From Chloroflexota bacterium (GTDB lineage Bacteria; Chloroflexota; Anaerolineae; B4-G1; DUEL01), in contig DROW01000181.1 of assembly GCA_011388675.1 (NCBI GenBank), positions 1 through 49,340 of the forward strand: a DNA stretch of 49,340 nt, given 5' to 3'. Shown one piece after another: positions 1-8,041 of the stretch. The position numbers and the translations under genes were made by a program. Each line of letters begins with the position of its first letter. Position 1 is the stretch's first letter. The notes below the pieces were generated by a model. The model was not told the origin of the DNA. It was given only the letters and a program-made list of their open reading frames with translations, and did not search any database.

Positions 1-155
1 CTGAGAGGCCGTGCCCCATTCGCCCGGCGACTCAAGCCGTGGGAAGCCGTCCCTCGATGGCTTCTGTCCTACAAGAGCCGGCGCTACAAGAGCCTGCGCC
101 GCGTAGAGCAAGCCGCCAGGCTACTTCAGCCCGTGCCGGGTCGACCCCTCTTCCC

Positions 156-1253
156 TCAAAGGATGATCAGGTCTCGGGGAAAAGTGGTCAGGCTCTCCGC
201 GCCGGTGGGAGTGATCAGAACGTCGTCCTCGATCCGCACGCCCCCCTGCCCGGGCAGATAGATCCCCGGCTCGACGGTGAAGGTCATCCCCGGGCGCAGC
301 GGCTCCGGGTTGCCGGCCACGATGTACGGCGGCTCGTGCACCTCCAGCCCCAGGCCGTGGCCGGTGCGGTGGACGAAGAACTCGCCGTAGCCCGCCGCTT
401 CGATCACCTCACGGGCCGCCTGATCCACCGCTTCCGCTGGCACGCCGGGGCCCGCCTTCCGCCGCCCCGCCGCGTTCGCCTCCCGCACCACCTCGTAGAC
501 CCGCTCCATCTCCCCCGGCAGGCCGCCCAGGACAACCGTGCGGGTGATGTCCGAGGCATAGCCGCCTACCACGGCCCCGCAGTCGATGACGATGGTCTCT
601 CCGGCCCGGATGGGCCGGTCGGAGGGACGGGCGTGGGGCGAGGCGGCGTTGGGGCCGGCGACCACGATGGGTTCGAAGGGAAGCCCCTCCCCTCCCGCGT
701 GCAGGATCTCGACGGTCAGCAGGCCCGCCACCTCCCGTTCCGTCATCCCAACCTCGACCTGATCCAGCGTAGCGCGGAGGGCGGCCTCCACCACCTCCAC
801 CGCCCGACGCATCTGGGCGACCTCCCGCGCGTCCTTACAGGCCCGCAGGTCGGAGAGCAGGTCGTCGGCGGGGACCAGTTCACACCCTGGGGCGTACCGC
901 TCCAGGTAGCGGGCTTCCATCAGCCGCATCCGCAGCCCCTCCACGCCGATCCGGGCCTCGGCCAGTTCCAGCGTCACGCTGGCCTGATGGAAGGCCAGCG
1001 CAGGCCCCTCCTCGTCGGTGTAGGGGAACGGATCGAGAGCGCAAAGGGCCGTCTCCAGTTTCGGCATCTCCAACGCCGGGAGGAGAATGGCTGGCGGGGC
1101 ATCCACGGGGAAGAACGCCAGCACCGGCCGCTCGCTGAGGTGAAAGGAGAGGCCGGTGAGGTACAGGAGGTTCGCTCCGGGCACCAGCGCGATGCAATCG
1201 AGGCCGTCCCGGACCGCCCTTTCCTGCAATCGTTGGAGGCGCTCCACCGTCAT
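156..1253 (-). CDS. pepQ: M24-family Xaa-Pro dipeptidase/aminopeptidase
   Basis: 365 aa. A creatinase-type N-terminal domain (about residues 1-125) precedes a pita-bread M24 metallopeptidase domain. The metal ligands are visible: Asp in VIDCGAVVGGYASDITR, His in HRTGHGLGLEVHEPP, Glu in TVEPGIYLPGQGG and a last Glu in VRIEDDVLIT. The family removes N-terminal residues or cleaves dipeptides with a proline in the second position, in the cytoplasm, using two metal ions. The ATG lies only 8 nt after a -10 box (TATAAT at 1262-1267) with no Shine-Dalgarno room, so the mRNA looks leaderless. The gene is divergent from the kinase operon. Dipeptidase versus aminopeptidase cannot be decided from sequence; the short length fits PepQ-like enzymes. 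Confidence 0.93.
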   Translation of the reverse strand: MTVERLQRLQERAVRDGLDCIALVPGANLLYLTGLSFHLSERPVLAFFPVDAPPAILLPALEMPKLETALCALDPFPYTDEEGPALAFHQASVTLELAEARIGVEGLRMRLMEARYLERYAPGCELVPADDLLSDLRACKDAREVAQMRRAVEVVEAALRATLDQVEVGMTEREVAGLLTVEILHAGGEGLPFEPIVVAGPNAASPHARPSDRPIRAGETIVIDCGAVVGGYASDITRTVVLGGLPGEMERVYEVVREANAAGRRKAGPGVPAEAVDQAAREVIEAAGYGEFFVHRTGHGLGLEVHEPPYIVAGNPEPLRPGMTFTVEPGIYLPGQGGVRIEDDVLITPTGAESLTTFPRDLIIL

Positions 1254-1261
1254 CGGGCCCG

Positions 1262-1290
1262 ATTATATCCGGTTTCCGACCAACGAGCAA
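1262..1290 (-). promoter_or_regulatory. promoter of pepQ
   Basis: On the minus strand TTGCTC (1290-1285) is followed after 17 nt by TATAAT (1267-1262). The expected start point falls at or within a few bases of the pepQ ATG at 1253. Confidence 0.75.
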
Positions 1291-1383
1291 CCTCGCTTTC
1301 TCACGGGAGGTCCCCGCAGGCACTCTCGCCTTCGTTACTCGGACGCGAGTTCCGCACCCCTGTCCCCACCTCGCGGATACGGT

Positions 1384-1478
1384 CCCCACCAAGAGGGGTG
1401 CGCTTCTGTTTGGGGCGAAGGTGTCCATCGGCCCTTCTCAATCCGCCCCTATTCTGAAGCACACCCCACCAAGAGGGG
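1384..1478. repeat. palindromic element copy A with 15-bp direct flanks
   Basis: The core (1399-1463) starts with TGCGCTTC and ends with GAAGCACA, which pair with one G-T wobble. Inside, GGGGC (1412-1416) pairs with GCCCC (1445-1449) and GAAGG (1417-1421) with CCTTC (1433-1437). The unpaired TGTTT and TATTCT face each other. The core is bracketed by two identical 15-mers, CCCCACCAAGAGGGG, at 1384-1398 and 1464-1478. A second core lies at 37221-37264. It sits directly upstream of the kinase promoter. Function unknown. Confidence 0.8.
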
Positions 1479-1482
1479 ACGA

Positions 1483-1510
1483 TTGCACAAACTGTGTTTC
1501 CGGCTATAAT
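1483..1510 (+). promoter_or_regulatory. promoter of the kinase operon
   Basis: TTGCAC (1483-1488), a 16-nt spacer and a perfect TATAAT (1505-1510). The start codon at 1528 is preceded by AAGGA at 1521, leaving a short leader of about 10 nt. Confidence 0.82.
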
Positions 1511-1527
1511 TAAATCCGTCAAGGAAA

Positions 1528-3498
1528 ATGAGCCCTGCGAACGAGTCGAGAGAACGAACATCCCTGCCTTCGGAGCGATCGTTGGATCTCACCGGCGGTG
1601 AGGCGTCCGACGATCTCTCCACCCGTCTCATCCACGGGGAAGAGAGCACCCTGCCTGGAAGGGGGCAGACGGACGGTAGGCTGGCACAGGGTTCCCTCCT
1701 ACAGGGCCGGTACCGCATTCTGAGCGTCCTGGGGTCGGGGGGGATGAGCACAGTCTACAAGGCTCAGGACCTGCGCTTCCCCCGCGTGGCCCGCCTGTGT
1801 GCGATCAAGGAGATGAGCAACACGATCCTCGACCCTCGTCTCCGGCAACAGGCTCTGACCAACTTCGAGCGGGAGGCTAGCCTCCTGGCGACCCTCAGCC
1901 ACCCGGCGATCCCCCAGGTGTACGATTACTTCACCGAAGGAGACCATTCCTACCTGGTTATGGAGTTCATCTCCGGCAAGGACCTGGAGGCCCTGCTGGA
2001 GGAGATGGAAGGCTTTCCCCCCGAGGAGGAGGTCATCCGCTGGGCGCTGGAGATCTGCGACGTCCTGAAGTACCTCCACAACCACAAGCCCCACCCCATC
2101 ATCTTTCGCGACCTGAAGCCTTCGAACATTATGCTCGACGACCAGGGGCGCATCCGGTTGGTGGATTTCGGCATCGCCAAGGTGTTTCAGACCGGGAAGC
2201 GGGGGACAATGGTCGGCACGGAAGGGTACGCTCCCCCGGAGCAGTATCGAGGCATCGCCAGCCCCCAGGGGGACATCTACGCGCTGGGGGCCACCCTTCA
2301 CCATTTGCTGACCAAGCAGGACCCCCGACTGGAGCCCCCCTTCTCGTTCCGCGAGCGGCCGATCCAGGCGGTGAACCCCCTTGTCTCGGACGAACTGGTG
2401 GCCATCATCGATCGAGCGCTGGAGTACGATCCTCAGCGTCGGTTCGCCTCCGTCGAGGAGATGCAAAGGGCGCTGCTCCGGCTGTCGGCGACCAAGGGGA
2501 TCTCTCCAGGCGTTTCGAGACCCCGGGCTGCCCCGGCGCGGGGGCCGAAGCCCCTCTGGACATTCGCCTGCGAGGACGAGATCCGTTCCAGCCCGACGGT
2601 CGTGGACGGTATCCTGTACGTCGGTGCGTACGACAACAACCTCTACGCCCTCGACGCCGGGAAAGGCACGTTCATCTGGAAGTACCCGACTGAGGGTGGG
2701 GTCGGTTCCTCTCCTTGCGTATCCGAAGGCCGGGTCTTTGTTGGGTCTAAGGATCACTCCCTCTACGTTGTCGATGCCCGAACGGGGCGTCTGGTGTGGA
2801 CGTTTCCGACCAAGGGGCCGATCTTCTCCTCCCCCCGGGTGCAGTTCGGCTACGTCTTCTTCGGCTCCGACGACCGGCACCTCTACGTCGTCCACGCCCG
2901 AAACGGGCGGAAGGGATGGACTTTCGAGGCGGAGGCCCCCATCCGATCCACCCCGGCCCTCGGAAAAGACGCGGTCTATTTCGGGGACGAGGGGGGCTCG
3001 CTGTACGCCGTCAACGTGGAGGGTCGGCTGCGCTGGCGGTTCCGTTCCCGACGGGGCATCACCTCTTCCCCCTGCGTTGCGGGGGATCTGCTGTTCGTCG
3101 GCTCGAAAGACTGGTACGTCTACGCCTTGGAGTTAGGGACCGGCTGGGCGGTGTGGCGGTATCGAACCGAGGGCCCGGTCGTCTCCTCCCCTGCGGTGGC
3201 AGAGGGTACGGTGTTCATCGGTTCCGCCGATGGGAAGGTGTACGCCCTCAACGGCGAGAACGGACAGGTGATCTGGCGGTATCAAACGGAAGGACAGGTT
3301 ACGTCGAGCCCTACGTTCTACGAAGGAGCCGTCTACATCGGATCCACCGATGGCTCGATCTACGCGATCGACGCCCAGACAGGTCGGCTCCGCTGGCGTT
3401 TCAAGACCGAAGGCCCGGTCGTCTCCACCCCTTGCGTGGTAAACGGCGTCGTGTACGTGGGCTCGTGCGATCGTCGGATCTACGCACTTCCGGCCTGA
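1528..3498 (+). CDS. Ser/Thr protein kinase with C-terminal PQQ beta-propeller
   Basis: 656 aa. Kinase domain about residues 60-325: glycine loop GSGGMSTVY (69-77), Lys94 in CAIKEM, catalytic loop FRDLKPSN (193-200, with Phe in place of the usual His), DFG at 213-215 and the activation segment GTEGYAPPEQ. From about residue 340 to the end, roughly eight repeats of the type 'SSPTVVDGILYVGAYDNNLY' and 'W.Y.TEG.V.SSP' form a PQQ-like propeller. I see no transmembrane helix between the two parts, whereas membrane-anchored kinases put the sensor outside. The propeller may therefore be an intracellular scaffold or ligand sensor (inference). First gene of an operon with a matching PP2C phosphatase and an FHA phosphopeptide reader. 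Confidence 0.95.
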   Translation: MSPANESRERTSLPSERSLDLTGGEASDDLSTRLIHGEESTLPGRGQTDGRLAQGSLLQGRYRILSVLGSGGMSTVYKAQDLRFPRVARLCAIKEMSNTILDPRLRQQALTNFEREASLLATLSHPAIPQVYDYFTEGDHSYLVMEFISGKDLEALLEEMEGFPPEEEVIRWALEICDVLKYLHNHKPHPIIFRDLKPSNIMLDDQGRIRLVDFGIAKVFQTGKRGTMVGTEGYAPPEQYRGIASPQGDIYALGATLHHLLTKQDPRLEPPFSFRERPIQAVNPLVSDELVAIIDRALEYDPQRRFASVEEMQRALLRLSATKGISPGVSRPRAAPARGPKPLWTFACEDEIRSSPTVVDGILYVGAYDNNLYALDAGKGTFIWKYPTEGGVGSSPCVSEGRVFVGSKDHSLYVVDARTGRLVWTFPTKGPIFSSPRVQFGYVFFGSDDRHLYVVHARNGRKGWTFEAEAPIRSTPALGKDAVYFGDEGGSLYAVNVEGRLRWRFRSRRGITSSPCVAGDLLFVGSKDWYVYALELGTGWAVWRYRTEGPVVSSPAVAEGTVFIGSADGKVYALNGENGQVIWRYQTEGQVTSSPTFYEGAVYIGSTDGSIYAIDAQTGRLRWRFKTEGPVVSTPCVVNGVVYVGSCDRRIYALPA

Positions 3499-3517
3499 AC
3501 GGCGAGGGGGAAGCCGA

Positions 3518-4381
3518 ATGGGGTTCTGGCGTATCTTTCGTCGGCGTAAAGTAGCACCTCGACCGGAGGAAAAGAGAGAAAAGGCTGAGGCGGCCCTGGC
3601 GGCAGACCACTTCCGGGTTGGGTGGGCCACCGACATCGGCCAGATGCGGCAGCGCAACGAGGACGCCGTGCTCGTGATGACGGCCTATCAGACGGGCGGG
3701 CACGGCCTGGTCCCCTTCGGCCTCTTCATCCTGGCCGACGGGATGGGGGGGCATCGCCTCGGAGACATCGCCAGCGCGCTGGCGATCCGGACCGTGGCTC
3801 GTCACATCATCGCGGAGACCTTCCTCCACACGCTGGAGGGAGAGGAGCCGGGGGCCGACCAGCCCGCCCTGCGCGAGATCCTCATCGACGCATACCATCG
3901 GGCCAACGACGCCGTCGCCAGGGAGGTGCCCGGAGCCGGAACCACGCTCACCTGCGTGCTGTTCCTCGGCTCGCGGGCTTACATCGCCCACGTGGGAGAC
4001 AGCCGTGCCTACCTCGTTCACCCCGACGGGCTGGACCAGATCACCCGGGACCACTCTTTGGTGGACCGGCTGGTGGAGTTGGGGCAGTTGACCCCGGCCG
4101 AGGCGGCGAACCACCCCCACCGAAACGTCCTCTACCGGGCCGTGGGACAGAAGGGCGAGTTGGAAGTGGAGACATATATGCGGGTGATCCCGCCCGGGAG
4201 CCGCCTCCTGCTCTGTTCCGACGGTCTCTGGGGCGTGGTGGACGAGGGGACGATCTCCCAGATCATCCGTGACGCGCCATCCCCCCAGGCCGCGTGCGAC
4301 CGGCTGATCCAGGCAGCCAATGAGGCAGGTGGCCGGGACAACATCACCGCGATCCTCGTGGAGCCACCGAGAGAGACGTGA
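3518..4381 (+). CDS. PP2C-family protein phosphatase
   Basis: 287 aa. The PP2C metal-binding motifs are present: QRNED (about 45-49), ADGMGGH (73-79), GDSRAY, SDGLWG and GRDNITAIL near the C-terminus. About 30 basic residues precede the domain. The enzyme should remove phosphate from Ser/Thr residues modified by the kinase just upstream (19-nt gap). A GAGGGGGAAG sequence precedes the ATG. The stop codon overlaps the next start (TGATG). No transmembrane segment is seen, so a cytosolic kinase/phosphatase pair is likely. Confidence 0.95.
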   Translation: MGFWRIFRRRKVAPRPEEKREKAEAALAADHFRVGWATDIGQMRQRNEDAVLVMTAYQTGGHGLVPFGLFILADGMGGHRLGDIASALAIRTVARHIIAETFLHTLEGEEPGADQPALREILIDAYHRANDAVAREVPGAGTTLTCVLFLGSRAYIAHVGDSRAYLVHPDGLDQITRDHSLVDRLVELGQLTPAEAANHPHRNVLYRAVGQKGELEVETYMRVIPPGSRLLLCSDGLWGVVDEGTISQIIRDAPSPQAACDRLIQAANEAGGRDNITAILVEPPRET

Positions 4382-5853
4382 TGGGCGACCTACCGGAGAA
4401 GGACCCCTACGAGGTTCTGGGAGTCTCCCCGCTGGCTACCCAGGAGGAGATCCGGCGGGCATACCGGGCGCTGGTCCGTCGGTACCACCCCGACAGCGGG
4501 ACCGAGGAGGCCTCGGCAACGCGCTTCCTGGAGATCCATCAGGCCTACGAACTGCTGAGCGATCCGGCCCGTCGTCGTGCTTACGACCGGCTCCACCGGG
4601 AGCGCCGGAGGCGGAAAGGGACCTCCTTCTGGTGGGAAGTGATCCTCAGTCGCTCCATCCTTCCCGCCCTGCCTGAGGAGCAGGTGCTGTACGTCCTGGT
4701 CGAGGTATACCCCTCCAAGCGGGTGCCCACCCGACGGGTACCGCTCAACCTGGTGTTGGTCATCGACCGCAGCACCTCGATGCAGGGGGCCCGGCTGGAT
4801 TACGTGAAGAGCGCTGCCCACCACATCATTGAGGATCTAGCCCCCCAGGACGTCCTGGGGGTCGTCGCCTTCGACGATCGAGCCGAGACGATCGTCCCCA
4901 GCCAGCCGCTGACCAACCGCGAGTACGTACACAGCAAGGTTTCCTCCATCTGGGCATCGGGCGGGACGGAGATCCTGCGGGGGCTCTCGGCCGGCCTGGA
5001 GCAACTGCGCCGCTACCACGGCCCGGACCGCATCAGCCACCTCCTCTTGCTCACCGACGGCCACACCTACGGCGACGAGGAGGCCTGCGTCGCGGAGGCC
5101 AGACGGGCCGCCGGGGAGGGCATCGGCATCAGCACGTTCGGGATCGGCGAGGACTGGCACGAGACGTTCCTGAGCGCCCTGGCCCGCGAGGCGGGAGGTA
5201 CCTGCGTCTACATCGCCGATCCAGCCCAGGCCCGCCGCGCGCTGCGGAGGGCGGTCCAGGGCCTCTGTGACATCCTCGTCCGCGATCTGTGGCTCACCCC
5301 ACGCTTCCCCGCACAGGTGCGGTTGGAAAACGTGTTCCGTTGCGCCCCGGACGTGGAGCGGCTGCGCCTGATAGGGGAAGAGATCAGCCTCGGCTCCCTC
5401 TCGGTAGATGCCCACCTCTCAGTGTTGCTGGAACTGGCGGTGGCCCCTATGCCACCGGGGAAGCACCGATTGATGCAGTTGGAACTGCGGGGTCTGTTGC
5501 CCGACGCAGGGGTGGAGGACCGCCTGGTGGCCGATCTGGAGATCGAGGTGCGGACGGAGGTGGAGGAACAGCCCATCTCCACCGCGATCATCAACGCGGT
5601 CAACAAGGTCAACCTGTTCCGAATGCAGGAGCGCGCCTGGCGGGCCCTGGAGGAAGGGCGGAAAGAGGAGGCCCGCCAACAGTTGGAGGCCGTGGCGACC
5701 CGGCTTCTGGACCTAGGGGAGACGGACCTGGCCCACATCGCGCTGCTGGAAGCCCAGCGTATGGCCCAGGGAGAGGAAGTTTCCAAACGGGCGAAGAAGG
5801 CGATTTACTTCGGAACCCGGCATCTGCGGCTGTCTGAAGGGGGGCAAAAATGA
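4381..5853 (+). CDS. J-domain protein fused to a von Willebrand factor A domain
   Basis: 490 aa from ATG 4381 (a GTG at 4378 is the alternative). Residues about 6-75 are a J-domain with the diagnostic HPD in RRYHPDSG and the ending SDPARRRAYDRL. Residues about 105-300 are a vWA domain with a complete MIDAS: DRSTS, the Thr of SGGTEI and the Asp of LLTDGH. The remaining ~190 residues look like the beta-rich and helical tail found after vWA domains in other bacterial proteins. J-domains stimulate Hsp70 ATPase; vWA domains bind partner proteins through a divalent metal. I infer an Hsp70-recruiting adaptor or scaffold in the kinase pathway. TGATG and ATGA overlaps on both sides show translational coupling. 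Confidence 0.9.
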   Translation: MGDLPEKDPYEVLGVSPLATQEEIRRAYRALVRRYHPDSGTEEASATRFLEIHQAYELLSDPARRRAYDRLHRERRRRKGTSFWWEVILSRSILPALPEEQVLYVLVEVYPSKRVPTRRVPLNLVLVIDRSTSMQGARLDYVKSAAHHIIEDLAPQDVLGVVAFDDRAETIVPSQPLTNREYVHSKVSSIWASGGTEILRGLSAGLEQLRRYHGPDRISHLLLLTDGHTYGDEEACVAEARRAAGEGIGISTFGIGEDWHETFLSALAREAGGTCVYIADPAQARRALRRAVQGLCDILVRDLWLTPRFPAQVRLENVFRCAPDVERLRLIGEEISLGSLSVDAHLSVLLELAVAPMPPGKHRLMQLELRGLLPDAGVEDRLVADLEIEVRTEVEEQPISTAIINAVNKVNLFRMQERAWRALEEGRKEEARQQLEAVATRLLDLGETDLAHIALLEAQRMAQGEEVSKRAKKAIYFGTRHLRLSEGGQK

Positions 5854-6359
5854 TCCAGTGTCCGACGTGTGGCGAAAAATACCGCCCGGGGACCCTTTTC
5901 TGCTCCAAGTGCGGCACCTATCTGCCGACCGGCGGCTCGCCGCGAACGGTGACCCTGCCGACCGACCGGCTCTCCGACGTTCCGTACACCCCCCCTGAGA
6001 CGGGAGGACTGGAACAGGAGGCGCCCGTGGAGTTGCGCGCCATCCGGGTGCGCGTGCTTGAGACCGAGCGGGAGGTTACCCTCCCTCCTGCCAGCGAACT
6101 GCTGATGGGACGTCGTGACCCGATGCGGGGGATCTTCCCCGACCTCGATCTGACCGCGGACGGAGGGATCGAGAAGGGGGTCTCCAGGCGACACGCGCGA
6201 ATCCTCCAGAAAGAAGGAAAGGTCTTCCTGGAAGACGTGGGCAGCGCCAACGGCACCTTCCTCAACGACCAGCGACTGATGCCGTACCTTCCCTATCCCC
6301 TTCGGGACGGCGATCGGATCCGGATCGGGAAACTGGAACTGGAAATCCACTTCGAGTAG
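5850..6359 (+). CDS. zinc-ribbon FHA-domain protein
   Basis: 169 aa. An N-terminal zinc ribbon, CPTCGEKY with CSKCG (about residues 4-24), is followed by a linker and an FHA domain (about 65-165) with conserved GRRDP, VSRRHARI and SANGTFL. FHA domains bind phosphothreonine peptides, so this is the likely reader of the upstream kinase, acting in the cytoplasm. It overlaps the preceding gene by ATGA. Phosphopeptide-binding Arg, Ser and Asn residues are all present, so binding activity is expected. Confidence 0.92.
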   Translation: MIQCPTCGEKYRPGTLFCSKCGTYLPTGGSPRTVTLPTDRLSDVPYTPPETGGLEQEAPVELRAIRVRVLETEREVTLPPASELLMGRRDPMRGIFPDLDLTADGGIEKGVSRRHARILQKEGKVFLEDVGSANGTFLNDQRLMPYLPYPLRDGDRIRIGKLELEIHFE

Positions 6360-6382
6360 GGAGTAGTGGACGGAGGAAGGGT

Positions 6383-6625
6383 ATGACGATGACGGTCTTG
6401 ATCCATATGGTAGGAGAGGATCCCATCGTCGCCGAGATCGAGGACGTGCCCTCTCCCCAGGATCAGTTCCTCACCTGTATGAACCCCAGGCGGCGGGACG
6501 GGCGGGAGGTCAGTTACCTGATGCCCGAACTGAAACTCCTGCTGCTTCCCTGGCACCGCATCCAGTGCATCGAGATCCTCCCCTCCGAAGAGGAGGAGGA
6601 ACTGATCACGTTCGTGCGCGAGTGA
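6383..6625 (+). CDS. small conserved-type protein of unknown function
   Basis: 80 aa, acidic, with a GGAGGAAGGG ribosome site just before the ATG and tight packing between the FHA gene and the response regulator (3 nt downstream). The middle has a hydrophobic strand pattern (LKLLLLPWHRIQCIEIL) and the C-terminus is rich in Glu. No family is recognised. A small beta-rich adaptor is possible, but nothing in the sequence proves it. Codon usage matches its neighbours and the operon position argues that it is real. Confidence 0.75.
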   Translation: MTMTVLIHMVGEDPIVAEIEDVPSPQDQFLTCMNPRRRDGREVSYLMPELKLLLLPWHRIQCIEILPSEEEEELITFVRE

Positions 6626-6628
6626 GAT

Positions 6629-7387
6629 ATGTCCTCTCCAGGCCCCCTCATTTTGGTCGTCGACGACGAGGAACACATCCAGCGTTTGGTGCGGATGAAC
6701 CTGGAGGTGGAGAACTTCCGGGTCATCACCGCCTCGTCCGGCACGGAAGCCATCGAACGGGTCCGGAAGGACCTGCCCGACCTGGTCCTGCTGGACGTCG
6801 GGATGCCGGGGCTGGACGGGTTCGAAACGCTCCGGCTGATCCGCGAGATCTCCGAGGTGCCGGTGATCATGCTGACCGTCCGCTCGGACGAGGAGGACAT
6901 CGTCCGCGGGTTGGAGTTGGGGGCGGACGATTATATCACGAAGCCGTTCCGCACCCGCGAACTGAGCAGCCGCATCCGGGCCGTGCTGCGCCGCACGCGG
7001 GGCGTCCCGCCGGAGACCGCCGTCCTCAAGATCGACGACTATCTCAGCGTGGATTACAACCGTCGGGAGGTCATCGTCGGCGGGAAACGGGTGAAACTGC
7101 GGCCGACCGAGTTCCGCCTCCTCTACCACCTCATCGAGAACGCCGGGTGGGTGGTCCCGCACGAGGTGCTGCTGGCGAAGGTATGGGGGCACGAGTACCG
7201 CGAAGAGGTCCACTACCTGCGGCTCTACATCACCTACCTGCGCCAGAAGATCGAGCCGGACCCTGCCCATCCCCGGTACATCCTCACCGAGCGGGGCGTC
7301 GGCTATCGGTTTGTGGACTTTCGGCACCCCCAACAAGATCAGGGGCAACAAGATCAAGGGAAGGAGGAGAAGCAGCAGAATGGGTAG
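6629..7387 (+). CDS. OmpR/PhoB-type response regulator
   Basis: 252 aa. Receiver domain about 7-120 with the acidic pair D12/D13, phosphoacceptor D56 in LLDVGMP, a Thr in MLTVRS and Lys in YITKPF. A winged-helix DNA-binding domain spans about 135-230 and ends in GVGYRF. The last ~20 residues are a Gln/Lys-rich tail ([12 protein letters not shown]). No histidine kinase is adjacent; the two kinase proteins at 41117-45112 are distant. It may be phosphorylated by another kinase or modified by the operon's Ser/Thr kinase (inference). It overlaps the next gene by 8 nt. Confidence 0.95.
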   Translation: MSSPGPLILVVDDEEHIQRLVRMNLEVENFRVITASSGTEAIERVRKDLPDLVLLDVGMPGLDGFETLRLIREISEVPVIMLTVRSDEEDIVRGLELGADDYITKPFRTRELSSRIRAVLRRTRGVPPETAVLKIDDYLSVDYNRREVIVGGKRVKLRPTEFRLLYHLIENAGWVVPHEVLLAKVWGHEYREEVHYLRLYITYLRQKIEPDPAHPRYILTERGVGYRFVDFRHPQQDQGQQDQGKEEKQQNG

Positions 7388-7895
7388 GACATGCAAAGTG
7401 ATCGTCACCGGTGCATTCAACGCCGGCAAGAGCTCATTCATCCGCACCATCTCCGACATCCCCGTGGTCAGCACCGAGCGGCGGATCACCGACGAACTGG
7501 CCCGCATCAAAGGGGAGACCACGGTAGCGATGGACTACGGCCAGGTGAACATTGGAGGGCGGCTGTTCCACCTCTTCGGCACGCCGGGGCAGGAACGGTT
7601 CGAATTTATGTGGGATATTCTTTCCAAGGAGGCCGACGCGCTTTTGATTCTGGTGGACAGCACCGACCGGTCCTCTTTCCCGACGGCCCGCCGCATCCTG
7701 CGTCGCCTGCGGAGCCGCCGCCGACTTCCCTACCTGGTCGTCGCCACCAAACAGGACGGGCGACGGGCGATGCCTCCCGAGAAGATCGCCGCCGCCCTGG
7801 GAGTCCGCCCCCCCTCCTTCGTCGTCTCGTGCGACGCCCGCAGCAAACAGAGCGTTCACGCCGTCCTCGTCCAACTGGCGCAACTGATCCGATAG
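7380..7895 (+). CDS. MglA/Srp-like small Ras-family GTPase
   Basis: 171 aa from ATG 7380, chosen because AAGGAGGAGA lies just upstream and the G1 loop then sits at the usual position. G1 is GAFNAGKSS, the switch II region is [10 protein letters not shown] (GTPGQ in place of DxxGQ), and G4 is TKQD. Stand-alone bacterial GTPases of this type act in polarity or signalling, usually with a roadblock/LC7 GAP; no roadblock gene is present here. Last gene of the signalling operon, followed by a terminator. Confidence 0.92.
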   Translation: MGRTCKVIVTGAFNAGKSSFIRTISDIPVVSTERRITDELARIKGETTVAMDYGQVNIGGRLFHLFGTPGQERFEFMWDILSKEADALLILVDSTDRSSFPTARRILRRLRSRRRLPYLVVATKQDGRRAMPPEKIAAALGVRPPSFVVSCDARSKQSVHAVLVQLAQLIR

Positions 7896-7917
7896 GATCC
7901 TGCCGCTGCCAGCGGAA

Positions 7918-7949
7918 GGGCACCGACCCCCTCGGCCGGTGCCCTTTTT
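7918..7949 (+). terminator. rho-independent terminator of the signalling operon
   Basis: GGGCACCG (7918-7925) pairs with CGGTGCCC (7937-7944) around an 11-nt loop, followed by TTTTT. Confidence 0.9.
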
Positions 7950-8041
7950 CTATCGCAACTCTAACACGCCTCTTGCGTGAATCTAACGAAAGGTCGGCAC
8001 AATGAAAGCGCCTGAAACCGGTGGGAAAGGAGGTGATGAGG

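Noticed and set aside
1-260. Rightward open frame at the left edge that could be the end of a cut-off gene
   Set aside because: It runs about 105 nt antisense into the certain pepQ gene and has no recognisable domain; 1-155 shows nothing else I can support.
6293-7522. Long leftward open frame opposite the response regulator
   Set aside because: It is the mirror image of the regulator and GTPase codons in GC-rich DNA, with low-complexity Leu/Asp/His composition and no ribosome site.
7950-8041. CIRCE/HrcA site before the hsp20 genes
   Set aside because: No inverted repeat resembling TTAGCACTC-N9-GAGTGCTAA is present; only a vague promoter-like sequence can be seen.
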